Source of the DNA: Mesorhizobium temperatum
Lineage (GTDB): Bacteria; Pseudomonadota; Alphaproteobacteria; Rhizobiales; Rhizobiaceae
Assembly: GCF_002284575.1 (NCBI RefSeq)
Contig: NZ_NPKJ01000068.1
Span: 372,001-436,000 of the forward strand
Direction: 5' to 3'
DNA length: 64,000 nt
In this document: in pieces, positions 53,674-64,000 of the stretch
Numbering within the stretch: the first letter of the stretch is position 1
Layout of the letters: each line of letters starts with the position of its first letter
Program-made: the position numbers and the translations under genes
Notes under the pieces: model-generated
The model's input: the letters and a program-made list of their open reading frames with translations, nothing else
Told to the model about the DNA's origin: nothing
The model's database searches: none

Positions 53674-54294
53674 ATGGAATTCGTCACCACGCGCGAGGAG
53701 CTAAGAGCGATCTACAAGACGCCTCGGCCGACCGACGGCTCGATCCGCAAGGAATTGAAGGCGCTGGATGGCCACAGCCGTTCCTTCATCGGCAAAAGCC
53801 CCTTCGTGCTGATCGGCTCCTCCGACGGCGCCGGCAATGCCGATGTGACGCCGAAGGGCGACAAACCGGGCTTTGCCGCCGTGCTCGACGAGAAGACCAT
53901 CGCCATCCCCGACCGGCCCGGCAACAACCGGCTCGACACGCTGGAGAACATTCCTCTCAACCCCTCGGTCGGGCTGCTCTTCCTCATCCCGGGCATGAAC
54001 GAGACGCTGCGCGTCAACGGCGATGCCCGCATCACCGTCGATGCGGCTTTGCGCGAGCGGCTCGCCGTCGACGGCAAGGAACCGCAAAGCGTCGTTCTGG
54101 TGACGGTCAAGGCCGCCTACATGCATTGCGCCAAGGCTTTCATGCGCTCCGATCTGTGGAAGCCGGAAACCTGGTACGACCGCGCGACGCTGCCGACGCT
54201 CGGCCAGATCCTGCGCGACCAGCTGGCGCTCGCTGATTCGGTCGAGGCGACCGACCGCTGGCTGGACGAAAGCTACAAGCAGACGATGTGGTAG
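53674..54294 (+). CDS. FMN-dependent PPOX-type flavoprotein (MSMEG_1061-like)
   Basis: Member of the pyridoxamine-phosphate-oxidase-like split-barrel family. The 206 residues carry SPFVLIGSSDGAGNADVTPK and IPDRPGNNRLDTLENI, motifs of the subgroup in which the flavin binds, and a C-terminal helix pair. The substrate is unknown; this group is not pdxH. It begins 16 bases after yciB and has AAGGAGAGGGC upstream. Confidence 0.88.
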   Translation: MEFVTTREELRAIYKTPRPTDGSIRKELKALDGHSRSFIGKSPFVLIGSSDGAGNADVTPKGDKPGFAAVLDEKTIAIPDRPGNNRLDTLENIPLNPSVGLLFLIPGMNETLRVNGDARITVDAALRERLAVDGKEPQSVVLVTVKAAYMHCAKAFMRSDLWKPETWYDRATLPTLGQILRDQLALADSVEATDRWLDESYKQTMW

Positions 54295-54319
54295 GCTTTT
54301 CCGGACGCGATTCGCACCC

Positions 54320-54853
54320 TTGCTCAACATCCTGGCCATCTCTGGCAGCCTGCGGGCCGCCTCAACCAATTCGGCGTTGACCGTGGCCTTGGCGCAAAAA
54401 TGCGCCGACTGGCTGCCGCGTCATCGTCTATGACGGGCTTGGCCGCTTGCCGATCTTCAATCCGGATGACGAAGGCGAACGGACACCGCCGGAGCCTCAG
54501 TGCTGATCGATGCCGTAACCAGTGCCGACGGCGTCATCGTATCCTGCCCGGAATACGCCCATGGTGTGCCGGGCGGGCTGAAGAACGCGCTCGACTGGCT
54601 GGTCTCACGCGACGCCGCTGTCGCCAAGCCGGCCATGCTGATGCACGCCTCGCCGCGCTCGCTGTTTGCCCGCGCGGCTCTGGCCGAGATCATGCGCACC
54701 ATGTCTTTCGCGCTCTATGAGGAAGCCGCGCTCGAAATCGCCCTGCTCGGCAAGAAGCCTCCGGAGGTGGAGAAAATCCTGGCGGAACCGGCAAACCGAC
54801 TGGCGATGCGCAGCGCCGTTTCGGCCTTCGCCGACTTCATCCGCTCGCGTTAA
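54320..54853 (+). pseudogene. NADPH-dependent FMN reductase, two frame changes
   Basis: The product would be a flavodoxin-fold reductase of about 178 residues. Frame A from TTG 54320 reads LNILAISGSLRAASTNSAL up to about 54418. The next part, VIVYDGLGRLPIFNPDDEGE, is in frame A+1 (54420-54497). Frame A resumes at 54500 with LIDAVTSADGVIVSCPEYAH and runs to the TAA at 54853. Frame A has a TGA at 54431, so the pieces cannot be read through. Two small indels explain it: decay or sequencing error. Confidence 0.82.
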
Positions 54854-54911
54854 GCGGCGGCCACCATGCTTTCGTTGTCCCGGAGCGGAGCTAACGCGAA
54901 GCGAGCGTCGG

Positions 54912-55075
54912 CGATCCTGCCCTCTTTGCCAAGACTCGGCATCTCCCCCACAAGGAGGGAGATTGGCCGTCATCCCCGCTTTCGCCAACCTCCAACGTCG
55001 AAAGACGGGCTAGGCGACGAAGCTGCCGATCTCCCCCCAAGTGGGGGAGATGCCCGGTAGGGCAGAGGGGGGCGC
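54912..55075. repeat. Degenerate inverted repeat, cccctctgtcc family
   Basis: Related to 10121-10280. The right arm (ATCTCCCCCCAAGTGGGGG up to GGCAGAGGGGGGCGC) is good; the left arm (near 54940-54963) matches less well. It occupies most of the 275 bases between the FMN reductase remnant and the tautomerase gene, where I see nothing else. Confidence 0.65.
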
Positions 55076-55128
55076 TGTCCCGCAGGCCTCTCGCAAACTT
55101 CCGTGCCGCTGCCGTGCCCGTCGGGAGA

Positions 55129-55338
55129 TTAGCCCTTCCGTCTCAGCGTCTCGACATCGGTCTCACCGACGAACCAGTCGCGCGCATTGACCTCCTCGAA
55201 GACCACCCAGACATCGTTGCTGGTCAGGCCGGTGGCGCCGGTGATGGCCGCGGTCACCCGGGCAGCGATCGCCGCTTTCTTGCCCGAGGGGTCATCGGCA
55301 ATCACCTCGTTGACGAGGCGGATGTTCACGAATGGCAT
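55129..55338 (-). CDS. 4-oxalocrotonate tautomerase-family protein
   Basis: A 69-residue tautomerase. After Met removal the N-terminus is the catalytic Pro (MPFVNIRLVNEVI). The remainder fits the beta-alpha-beta fold, with VWVVFEEVNARDW at the second strand. No substrate can be assigned. It lies 33 bases after the SMP-30-type gene on the same strand. Confidence 0.88.
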   Translation of the reverse strand: MPFVNIRLVNEVIADDPSGKKAAIAARVTAAITGATGLTSNDVWVVFEEVNARDWFVGETDVETLRRKG

Positions 55339-55371
55339 GGCGTCCTCCCTTGGATATTGCTTGGCGGCCGC

Positions 55372-56289
55372 TCAAAATGTCTTTGCGCCGTTGACCATGA
55401 GCCGGACCATGTAGAGCGAGGTCGTGCCGGCGATATAGAGGCAGTTCAGCTTGTTGCCGCCGAACACGCAATTGGCGACGACTTCCGGCACCTTGATCTT
55501 GCCGATCAGCGTCCCGTCCGGATCGTAGCAATGGATGCCGTCGGCGGCACTGGTCCAGATCCGCCCTTGATCGTCGAGCCTGAAACCATCGAACAGGCCG
55601 GCCGTGCAGTCGGCCAAGACCTTTCCGCCGGAGACCTTCTTGCCACCCTCGTCGATATTGAACACCCGCATATGCGCCGGATTCTGCGCGCCATGCGTGC
55701 GGCCGGTATCGACGACATAGAGCTTGCTCTCGTCGAGCGAGAAGGCGAGCCCGTTGGGCCTGATCATGTCGGTGATCACCGCGTCGATCTCGCCGGTTCC
55801 GGGATCGACCCGGTAGACATGGCAGGCGCCGATCTCACTCTCGGCCTTGTCGCCCTCATAATCCGTGTCGATGCCGTAGGTCGGGTCGGTGAACCAGATC
55901 GAACCATCGGACTTGACCACCGCGTCGTTGGGCGAGTTCAGCCGCTTGCCGCGCCATTTGTCGGCGATGGTGGTGATCGAGCCGTCATGCTCGGTGCGGC
56001 TGACGCGGCGGCCCGAATGCTCGCAAGTGACCAGCCGGCCCTGCCGGTCGACGGTGTTGCCGTTGGAATTGCCGGACGGCTGCCGGAACACGCTGACGCT
56101 GCCGTCGGTCTCGTCGTAGCGCAGCATGCGGTTGTTGGGGATGTCGGACCACACCACATAACGGCCGGCCGCAAACCAGGCCGGCCCTTCCGCCCACCGG
56201 CATCCGGTGAACAGCTTGTCCACCTGCGCGTTGCTGTTGAACAGCCGCGCAAAACGCGGATCGAGAATCTCGTAGTCTTCGGCGGCCAT
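55372..56289 (-). CDS. SMP-30/gluconolactonase/LRE-family protein
   Basis: Six-bladed beta-propeller, probable sugar lactonase. The 305 residues include CRWAEGPAWF with the metal-binding Glu, RLNSPNDAVVKSDGSIWFTD with the Asn, and RPNGLAFSLDESKLYVVDTG with Asn and Asp. GGGAGGAAACC precedes the Met at 56289. There is no signal peptide. It is cotranscribed with the tautomerase, suggesting a small sugar or ring-lactone pathway, which is inference. Confidence 0.9.
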   Translation of the reverse strand: MAAEDYEILDPRFARLFNSNAQVDKLFTGCRWAEGPAWFAAGRYVVWSDIPNNRMLRYDETDGSVSVFRQPSGNSNGNTVDRQGRLVTCEHSGRRVSRTEHDGSITTIADKWRGKRLNSPNDAVVKSDGSIWFTDPTYGIDTDYEGDKAESEIGACHVYRVDPGTGEIDAVITDMIRPNGLAFSLDESKLYVVDTGRTHGAQNPAHMRVFNIDEGGKKVSGGKVLADCTAGLFDGFRLDDQGRIWTSAADGIHCYDPDGTLIGKIKVPEVVANCVFGGNKLNCLYIAGTTSLYMVRLMVNGAKTF

Positions 56290-56597
56290 GGTTTCCTCCC
56301 GGTCATGCAAAATCGCTAGTGCCGGCGCGATCAAGCCAGCCGGCGATCAATATGGCAAGATCGTTGATGTCGGCCTCACCGCATCTTGAGACATCGAGGC
56401 AAGCTGCAGCAATGTCGCCCTTGCTCGAATGACGGGGTTCAAATGAAGGACTTTCAGCGCGGTTAACCGGCTATGCGCCCAGCGCAATGGTGCATTGCAA
56501 CATCTTCTTTTTGCAGCGCATCATAACTATGTCATGCTGCGTATCGATCAGGGAGGAACAACCTGCCGCAACAATGCGGCACAGAAGGAACCTCGCT
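56290..56597. other. Divergent intergenic region
   Basis: About 310 bases between the lactonase gene and the DUF1127 gene, lower in GC near 56480-56560. It should hold two promoters. I see no further gene or clear operator. Confidence 0.4.
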
Positions 56598-56765
56598 ATG
56601 ATTCTCGACAACCTCATGAGCCGCGCTCGCACCAGCATCGCCAAGCGCCGGCATTACAACCGCCTCGTAGCCGAAATCGACTCCTTTTCCAGCCGCGATC
56701 TGGCCGACATGCGCGCCGATCGCAGCGAAATGCTCTACCAAGTCCACAAGCAGATCTACGGCTGA
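56598..56765 (+). CDS. DUF1127-domain small protein
   Basis: A 55-residue basic protein of the DUF1127 family, abundant in rhizobia. The pattern RRHYNRLVAEIDSFSSRDLADM is the family core. Some members have been linked to phosphate or RNA metabolism in other alphaproteobacteria, but this one is uncharacterised. AGAAGGAA precedes the Met at 56598; the open frame upstream is unlikely coding. Confidence 0.88.
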   Translation: MILDNLMSRARTSIAKRRHYNRLVAEIDSFSSRDLADMRADRSEMLYQVHKQIYG

Positions 56766-56770
56766 GGCGA

Positions 56771-56839
56771 ACGCATGATCCCGAACCGAAGGTCAACGCA
56801 GCAAAAAGTTGCAGACTTTTCGGACGAGACCATGCGCAA
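56771..56839. repeat. Palindromic repeat (gcatgatccc type)
   Basis: GCATGATCCCGAA near the left end and GACCATGCGC near the right flank AAAAAGTTGCAGACTTTT. It is related to 52924-52970 but has about 17 inserted bases. It lies between the convergent DUF1127 and DUF2332 genes. Confidence 0.6.
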
Positions 56840-56858
56840 CCAGAACTGTTTGATCGGC

Positions 56859-57902
56859 TTAGCCGATCCATTCGATCCAGCGGCCGTGGTAATCGCAATG
56901 GGCCAGGCGGCGTGTCTCGCCGCCGGGCCATAGAGTGAGGCTGAGTACCGCCCACTCCTTTGTGGGATCGCGCGGCTCCATCCTCAGCCTTGCGATAGGC
57001 GCAGCGGCCGTGGCCTGTCTGCCCGCCTGCTCCAGGGTGGCGGTGATCGCATCCTTGGTCGCCCGCGGCAGGTATTGCCACATGGTCGAATGATAGAGCA
57101 CGAAGGTGCCGCCCTGCTGCCGCGTGGCCAGTGCCTTCTCGACAAAATCCGCCGCGTCCGCTTTGACAAGCAGCGGTGGAAACTTTTCGGCAAGTGACAG
57201 CGCGGCGTCGAGCCGGGCCAGCCGCGCTGCCTGATCGGCCCAGACGTAAGACCGAAGCCGTAAGCGCGCCGCTGCGTCGGCGACATCGATCGGCGCGATG
57301 TCGCAGCCGGCGCGATGGCGGACGTCGATCGCTCCACCAAGCGGCACAGCGAGGCCGCGCACCTCCGGCGCCAACCGGACGGGGGAGGCCGGGTCTCCCC
57401 ACTCGGCATCGACGTAGCGGTAGTGAAAGCTGTCGAACAGGAGATTGAGCCCGGCGCTGGCGCCGATCTCGCACAGATCCAGCGGCAGGCCGGTTTCCCG
57501 CGCCACCGTCAGAAATCCAGGCAGCAGCATCGCCGACCGGGCGATTTCATTGGTCTGCGGCGCGCCGGCGAGGCCGGCGATGATCTGATCGTCGGACCGC
57601 GCAATTACCTCCGGCAGCACCGCCGCGATCTCGGATTCGCTTGTCTGGTTGGGCGGATAGATCAGTGCCAGCCGCTCACTGGCACCCGTCAGGACCAACG
57701 CATGCAGCGCGCCGCAGAGCCGCAATGCGAGGCCGTCGGCGCGCGCGTCGCCCGGCCAGCCGAGCACCGCCTGCCCGGCCCTGGTGTTTGCGTCGAGAAC
57801 CTTGGCCAGCGCACGGCATAAATTCGCGGTGAAGGGCGAGCCAAGTCCATCGCAGGCTTTCGCCTGAGCCAGAAGATGATCGCGGATGTCTCGTTCGTCC
57901 AT
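56859..57902 (-). CDS. DUF2332-family protein
   Basis: A 347-residue cytoplasmic protein of a family with unknown function. The motif LCEIGASAGLNLLFDSFHY near residue 142 and GGTFVLYHSTMWQYLP resemble a methyltransferase-like fold, and the N-terminus (HLLAQAKACDGLGSPFTANL) is typical. It lies 16 bases after ccmG on the same strand and may be read from the ccm promoter, with no known link to cytochrome c. Confidence 0.88.
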   Translation of the reverse strand: MDERDIRDHLLAQAKACDGLGSPFTANLCRALAKVLDANTRAGQAVLGWPGDARADGLALRLCGALHALVLTGASERLALIYPPNQTSESEIAAVLPEVIARSDDQIIAGLAGAPQTNEIARSAMLLPGFLTVARETGLPLDLCEIGASAGLNLLFDSFHYRYVDAEWGDPASPVRLAPEVRGLAVPLGGAIDVRHRAGCDIAPIDVADAAARLRLRSYVWADQAARLARLDAALSLAEKFPPLLVKADAADFVEKALATRQQGGTFVLYHSTMWQYLPRATKDAITATLEQAGRQATAAAPIARLRMEPRDPTKEWAVLSLTLWPGGETRRLAHCDYHGRWIEWIG

Positions 57903-57918
57903 CGCGTTTTCCGGTGTC

Positions 57919-58497
57919 TCAGCCCGGAGCGGCCAGCGCCTTCTCGATCTCCGGCAAAAGCAGCGTCTGCGCCGAGCCTGGCGTCAGCGGGCCGACATGC
58001 TTGTAGGCGATCTTGCCGTCCTTGCCGACGACGAAGGTTTCCGGCACGCCGTAGACGCCCCAGTCGATCGCCGCGCGCCCCGCCGCGTCGACGCCGATCG
58101 CCTGGAACGGGTTGCCGAGATCGCCGAGGAACCGGCGGGCGTTTTCCGGCTGGTCCTTGTAGTTGAGCGCGGCGATGACGAAGCGCTTGTCCTGCGACAA
58201 CGCCAGCAGCACCGGATGTTCGTCGCGGCATGGCCCGCACCACGACGCGAAGACGTTGACCAGCGTGACCTTGCCGGCGAACTGCTTGGAATCGAGCCCC
58301 GGCAAATTCATGCCCTCCAGCGCCGGCAGATTGGTCTGCGGCGCCGGCAGGCCGATCAGCGCCGATGGCACTTTCGAAGTGTCGCGACCGGACAACAGCT
58401 GCGTCAGGAACAGCCCCGCCAGCCCGAGGAAAATCAGCAACGGCAACAGCACGATCAGGCGCCGCCCGCGCGCGGGCGTTTCCGTCTCCATGCTCAT
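57919..58497 (-). CDS. ccmG: Cytochrome c maturation thioredoxin CcmG (DsbE)
   Basis: Periplasmic, membrane-anchored thiol reductase that keeps apocytochrome c or CcmH reduced. The 192 residues have one N-terminal membrane segment (LIVLLPLLIFLGLAGLFL) and a thioredoxin fold with Cys87-Gly-Pro-Cys90 in FASWCGPC and the cis-Pro in YGVPETFVVG. The gene overlaps ccmD by four bases. Confidence 0.95.
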   Translation of the reverse strand: MSMETETPARGRRLIVLLPLLIFLGLAGLFLTQLLSGRDTSKVPSALIGLPAPQTNLPALEGMNLPGLDSKQFAGKVTLVNVFASWCGPCRDEHPVLLALSQDKRFVIAALNYKDQPENARRFLGDLGNPFQAIGVDAAGRAAIDWGVYGVPETFVVGKDGKIAYKHVGPLTPGSAQTLLLPEIEKALAAPG

Positions 58498-58661
58498 GAT
58501 TTCCCCGCCTTGTCGGAGCGCCGCCGCACGCCGGACGCTTCGAGCTCGGCGAGGTCCCTCTTGCGTGTACGCTGGTCGAACAGTATCCAGCCGATCAGCC
58601 CGGCCAGCACCACGGCCGTGATGGCATAGGCAGCGGTCACATAAAGGGCGTGTACGCTCAT
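58494..58661 (-). CDS. ccmD: Haem exporter protein CcmD
   Basis: Small membrane protein of 55 residues that helps release holo-CcmE from the CcmABC complex. It has one helix (YVTAAYAITAVVLAGLIGWI) followed by a charged tail (DQRTRKRDLAELEASG), as in the family. The ATG at 58661 gives the proper length. It is normally directly downstream of ccmC, but here 137 bases without a gene separate it from ccmB. Confidence 0.88.
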   Translation of the reverse strand: MSVHALYVTAAYAITAVVLAGLIGWILFDQRTRKRDLAELEASGVRRRSDKAGKS

Positions 58662-58798
58662 ATGGGTAGCTCCGCCGGCGCAAAAACTTTCAACCGGACC
58701 ATTCCGCTTCGTTCGAACATGCCTTCCCTTAACCTTGCGCCATCGGCTTCGCAATCGACAGCAGCGCCGCAGCCTTTGACGTCAGGCGGCCGTCTAAT
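58662..58798 (-). other. Gap where ccmC is expected
   Basis: In rhizobial ccmABCDG clusters, ccmC (about 250 codons) lies between ccmB and ccmD. This 137-base gap has no such gene. A 27-codon frame overlapping the ccmB end is all that is open, and I see no haem-handling tryptophan-rich WWD motif. The gap could be a deletion scar. Confidence 0.6.
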
Positions 58799-59464
58799 TT
58801 AGTCCGCCCCATGACGCAGCGCCAGCGCTGCCGCAACCGGCCCCAGCACGGCAAGAAACAAGGTCAGCGCGGCGAGAATGAGGAAAGGCTGCAGGAACGG
58901 ATCGGGGTTGGCCACCGCGCCATAGCTTGCCGAGACGCCGAAGATCAGCACCGGAATGGTCAGCGGCAGCACCAGCACCGAGATGAGCAGCCCGCCACGC
59001 GGCAGCGCCACCGCCACCGCCGCGCCGGCAGCGCCGATGAAGGTGATCGCCGGCGTGCCGACCAGAAGGGTCAGCGCGGTGGCGCCGATGCCGATCGGCT
59101 CCATGTTCATGAACAGGCCCAGCAAGGGTGCCGCGATGACCAGCGGCAGCACGCTTCCCGCCCAATGCGCCAGGCATTTCGTCAGCACCGTCAGCGCCAG
59201 CATCTGCCGGTCGTCGCCGAGCACCAGCAGATCGAGCGAGCCGTCCTCCCGGTCGGCCTGGAACAATCGGTCGAGACCGAGCAGGCAAGCGAGCAAGGCG
59301 CCGATCCACAGGATCGCCGGGCCGATTCGGGCGAGCAGATTGAGGTCCGGTCCGACGCCGAAGGGGATCGTGGCGATCACCGCGAGAAAGAAGATCACGC
59401 CGGTCAGCGCCCCGCCGCCGGCCCGGATACTCAGGCGGATATCGCGCAGGAAGAGGGCTAGCAT
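58799..59464 (-). CDS. ccmB: Haem exporter protein CcmB
   Basis: Membrane subunit of the CcmABCD ABC complex that releases holo-CcmE. The 221 residues have six hydrophobic segments and the family motifs GGGALTGVIFFLAVI, DRLFQADREDGSLDLL and ALPLV-type loops such as AGSVLPLVIAAPLLG. It follows ccmA after 52 bases that include a fragment of the cccctctgtcc repeat. ccmC does not follow. Confidence 0.94.
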   Translation of the reverse strand: MLALFLRDIRLSIRAGGGALTGVIFFLAVIATIPFGVGPDLNLLARIGPAILWIGALLACLLGLDRLFQADREDGSLDLLVLGDDRQMLALTVLTKCLAHWAGSVLPLVIAAPLLGLFMNMEPIGIGATALTLLVGTPAITFIGAAGAAVAVALPRGGLLISVLVLPLTIPVLIFGVSASYGAVANPDPFLQPFLILAALTLFLAVLGPVAAALALRHGAD

Positions 59465-59516
59465 GGTGTGAGATGCCTTTGCCCAAGACAGAGGGGGGCG
59501 CCGTGGAGCACCGACA

Positions 59517-60125
59517 TCAAACTGCCTCCCCCATCACCAGCGCTTGTGCCCCCTCGAGCCCCAACGGCAAATGCGTTGCCGCAATGATGATCCCGCCTTC
59601 TCCGCAATGCTGCGTCATCAATCGGGCGAATCGCTCTTCCGAAGCCTTGTCCAGCCCGGCCGTCGGCTCGTCGAGCAGCCACAGCGGTCGCCGGCTGACC
59701 AGCAATTTTGCGATCGCCGCGCGGCGGCGTTGCCCGGTGGAGAGATAGCCGAACGGCAGATGGCCGATACCATCAAGCCCGACCGTTTCCAGCGCCTTTT
59801 CAGCGCTCAAAAAATCCGCGCCCAAAAAATCGCGCCAGAAGCGCAGATTTTCCGCCACGCTCAGCGCCGTCTTCATCGCGTTCTGGTGGCCGAGATAATG
59901 GCAGGCCGAGGCGACCGACGGAAAATCCTCGCCGCCGCCTTCGACAAGCAAACGGCCTGCCGCCACCGGCAGCAGCCCGGCGACTACCCTGAGCAGCGTC
60001 GATTTCCCCGCGCCGTTCGGCCCGGTGACGATCAGCGCCTGGCCTTTTTCCAGGGCAAAACCGATGCCGGAAAAAATCGTCTCGCCGCCGCGTTCGCCGC
60101 CCAGATTTTCGGCGATCAGTCGCAT
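59517..60125 (-). CDS. ccmA: Cytochrome c biogenesis ATP-binding protein CcmA
   Basis: ATPase of the CcmABCD complex. The 202 residues show Walker A GPNGAGKST (35-43), signature LSTGQRRRAAIAKLL and Walker B LWLLDEPTAGLD. The length fits the short CcmA type. The Met at 60125 is chosen from the family's usual start; the frame runs 17 codons further. It is divergent from acnA. Confidence 0.94.
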   Translation of the reverse strand: MRLIAENLGGERGGETIFSGIGFALEKGQALIVTGPNGAGKSTLLRVVAGLLPVAAGRLLVEGGGEDFPSVASACHYLGHQNAMKTALSVAENLRFWRDFLGADFLSAEKALETVGLDGIGHLPFGYLSTGQRRRAAIAKLLVSRRPLWLLDEPTAGLDKASEERFARLMTQHCGEGGIIIAATHLPLGLEGAQALVMGEAV

Positions 60126-60410
60126 TCCTTGCCCGTCCCGAAAACATCGCGCCACGGCAGCTGCCGCATCGCACAAAATAGCCTTTCGACTGTCTAGAAC
60201 TATTCCAGGAAATTCTCTATATCCGGGTCATCCGTGCCAGCGGTCGGCACGGGAATCGAATTAGCGCCGAACCAGCGCACGCGCCGCCTTGAACGGCTCG
60301 GGTTGGCTGGGAACGGACAGCGGAAATGGCCGTACCCGCACCTTTGCGCGTGATTGCATGCCATCGGCGTCCGTTCCCTTTCAGGCTGAACAGACAAGGA
60401 CGGATCGCAC

Positions 60411-63101
<2,691 letters not shown>

Positions 63102-63108
63102 AGAGAGG

Positions 63109-63196
63109 GGAGTACGGGAGTAGGGCAGTAAGGCAGTAGGGGAAAATCGCCTCCACTGCCTCGTCCTATTCCCTACTGCCCTACTGCCCTACTCCC
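63109..63196. repeat. Large imperfect inverted repeat between convergent genes
   Basis: The left side (GGGGAGTACGGGAGTAGGGC, then AGTAAGGCAGTAGGGG) mirrors the right side (CCCTACTGCCCTACTGCCCT, then ACTCCCC). Both are built from AGTAGGGC-like 8-mers. It starts 7 bases after the acnA stop, and overlaps the last codons of the ceramidase-like gene. It probably acts as a bidirectional barrier to transcription, though no T-tract is present. Confidence 0.7.
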
Positions 63197-63867
63197 CGCT
63201 GCCCTAACTTCGGCGCCCCGAAGCGCGCCGCCGCCGCCAGCAGCACACCGAGCATCAGTCCGTTGAGGATGTGCCACAGGAAATGCGTGCCGAGCGGGAA
63301 GCTGCCGCAGACCAGCGGATCGATCATCCTGAAGATGACCGACACGACGAAGATCGCCGAGCCCGCCAGATTGTACCAGCCGGCGCGGTTGCCGCTCGCC
63401 GCCACTATGACGCCGAAGAAGGCGAGCGCCAGGAAGGGCGGCAGATAGCCGGTCGTGCCGTTCGATGCCTGGCGCAGCCAGTCCGGCACGGCCCAGGTCA
63501 ACAACCCGGTGACGGCATAGAAGGCGACGAAGATGGCGACCGCCTTGCCCCATTTCATGCCGAGGAAACGGCGCAGGTTGAACAGCGTGTAGGCCAGCGT
63601 GAACCCGGCGATCGGCAGCACGTCGGCCCAGACCGTGCCATGATTGGCAAAGGTGTGGAACAGCGCCGAGCCGATGCCGATCGCCACCACCCACCAGGCC
63701 AGCACTTCGGCGAAGATGCCGGTGCCACGCCGGCGCACCTCCCGGACACCCCACAGCCCGGCGACAAGAAAAGCCAGATTGGTCAGTGCGTTGACCGGCT
63801 CGGCCCAGAGCTCCGGCCCGACCCGCTCGCAGTACAGGTCGACCGGCGTCAGGAGAGTTTGCCACAT
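63181..63867 (-). CDS. Ceramidase-domain membrane protein
   Basis: Predicted seven-helix hydrolase of the alkaline ceramidase/CREST group. The 228 residues show DLYCER near the start, EPVNALTNLAFLVAG, then GSALFHTFANHG and GTHFLWHILNGLML, which carry the conserved Ser, His and His-x3-His residues proposed to bind zinc. The real substrate in bacteria is not known. The last residues (KLGQRGVGQ) are encoded by the inverted repeat. A Met at 63867 is the only good start. Confidence 0.86.
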   Translation of the reverse strand: MWQTLLTPVDLYCERVGPELWAEPVNALTNLAFLVAGLWGVREVRRRGTGIFAEVLAWWVVAIGIGSALFHTFANHGTVWADVLPIAGFTLAYTLFNLRRFLGMKWGKAVAIFVAFYAVTGLLTWAVPDWLRQASNGTTGYLPPFLALAFFGVIVAASGNRAGWYNLAGSAIFVVSVIFRMIDPLVCGSFPLGTHFLWHILNGLMLGVLLAAAARFGAPKLGQRGVGQ

Positions 63868-64000
63868 GCTGATTGTCGCCCGAATCGGTATCTACCCTGA
63901 AGTGTAGCCCGTCCTATTGCGCCCTTGCAGTTGGTTACAGCGGTAAAATTTCACCGCAACGTGACTTCCCGTTGACTGCCGCTTCTGCCACATATTTCGC

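Noticed and set aside
58716..58808. A 27-codon frame overlapping the ccmB end, as a possible ccmC remnant
   Set aside because: It shows no CcmC motif and such short frames are expected by chance.
60193..60213. TCTAGAACTATTCCAGGA upstream of acnA looked like an iron-control (Irr) box
   Set aside because: It matches the half unit of the GCAATTCCAGG palindromic repeat seen at 46504 better than an iron box, so regulation by Irr is not supported.

Overview
The window is a high-GC stretch of housekeeping chromosome from an alphaproteobacterium. I infer Rhizobiales, most likely Mesorhizobium or a close relative. The grounds are the gene order (mdh-sucC-sucD-sucA-sucB-lpdA, sdhCDAB with a DUF3052 gene inside, dapF-mtaB-ftsY-yciB, the ccm genes next to acnA), an outer-membrane lipoprotein resembling Brucella Omp19, and several palindromic intergenic repeats of the type common in rhizobia. 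I see no tRNA, rRNA, CRISPR array, intact transposase, prophage or replication origin.

Layout. 1-7.2 kb: ftsK; the nitrogen-sensing pair glnK-amtB behind a sigma-54-type promoter; tesB; a UbiH-type hydroxylase. 7.2-10 kb: small genes, a MITE-like element, osmC and a frameshifted yceH-type gene. 10.3-14.2 kb: sdhCDAB. 14.4-21.5 kb: a second MITE-like copy, an MliC-type lipoprotein, a diguanylate cyclase, and a scarred region where the two ends of another diguanylate cyclase gene flank about 3.7 kb carrying an amylo-alpha-1,6-glucosidase. 21.5-31 kb: leuC, a methyltransferase, an ABC permease and its binding protein, rplS, trmD, rimM, xerC and a TraB/GumN protein. 31.5-44.6 kb: a Pro/Ala-rich membrane protein, then a long minus-strand TCA-cycle operon from mdh to lpdA, interrupted by small accessory genes. 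44.8-56.8 kb: a frameshifted GNAT gene, zapE, omp19, dapF-mtaB-ftsY-yciB, a broken FMN reductase, and small metabolic genes. 56.9-64 kb: DUF2332, ccmG-ccmD-ccmB-ccmA (ccmC missing from its usual place), acnA and a ceramidase-like membrane protein.

How the genes work together. sdhCDAB, sucCD, sucAB, lpdA, mdh and acnA supply most of the TCA cycle. The ccm genes serve cytochrome c maturation for the respiratory chain that accepts those electrons. GlnK and AmtB couple ammonium uptake to nitrogen status. rplS/trmD/rimM, mtaB and ftsY serve translation and membrane protein targeting; ftsK, xerC, zapE and yciB serve division and chromosome segregation.

The least ordinary parts are: (1) the unrecognised, lower-GC genes and the broken vapBC module packed inside the TCA operon; (2) a pair of about 200-bp elements with 20-bp terminal inverted repeats, each abutting the 3' end of a gene; (3) the apparent absence of ccmC; (4) the diguanylate cyclase split around a glucosidase-bearing segment; (5) several palindromic repeats that supply the stop codon or the last residues of a gene. 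Three genes carry frameshifts (yceH-like, GNAT, FMN reductase); whether these are real or sequencing errors cannot be settled from the sequence alone.
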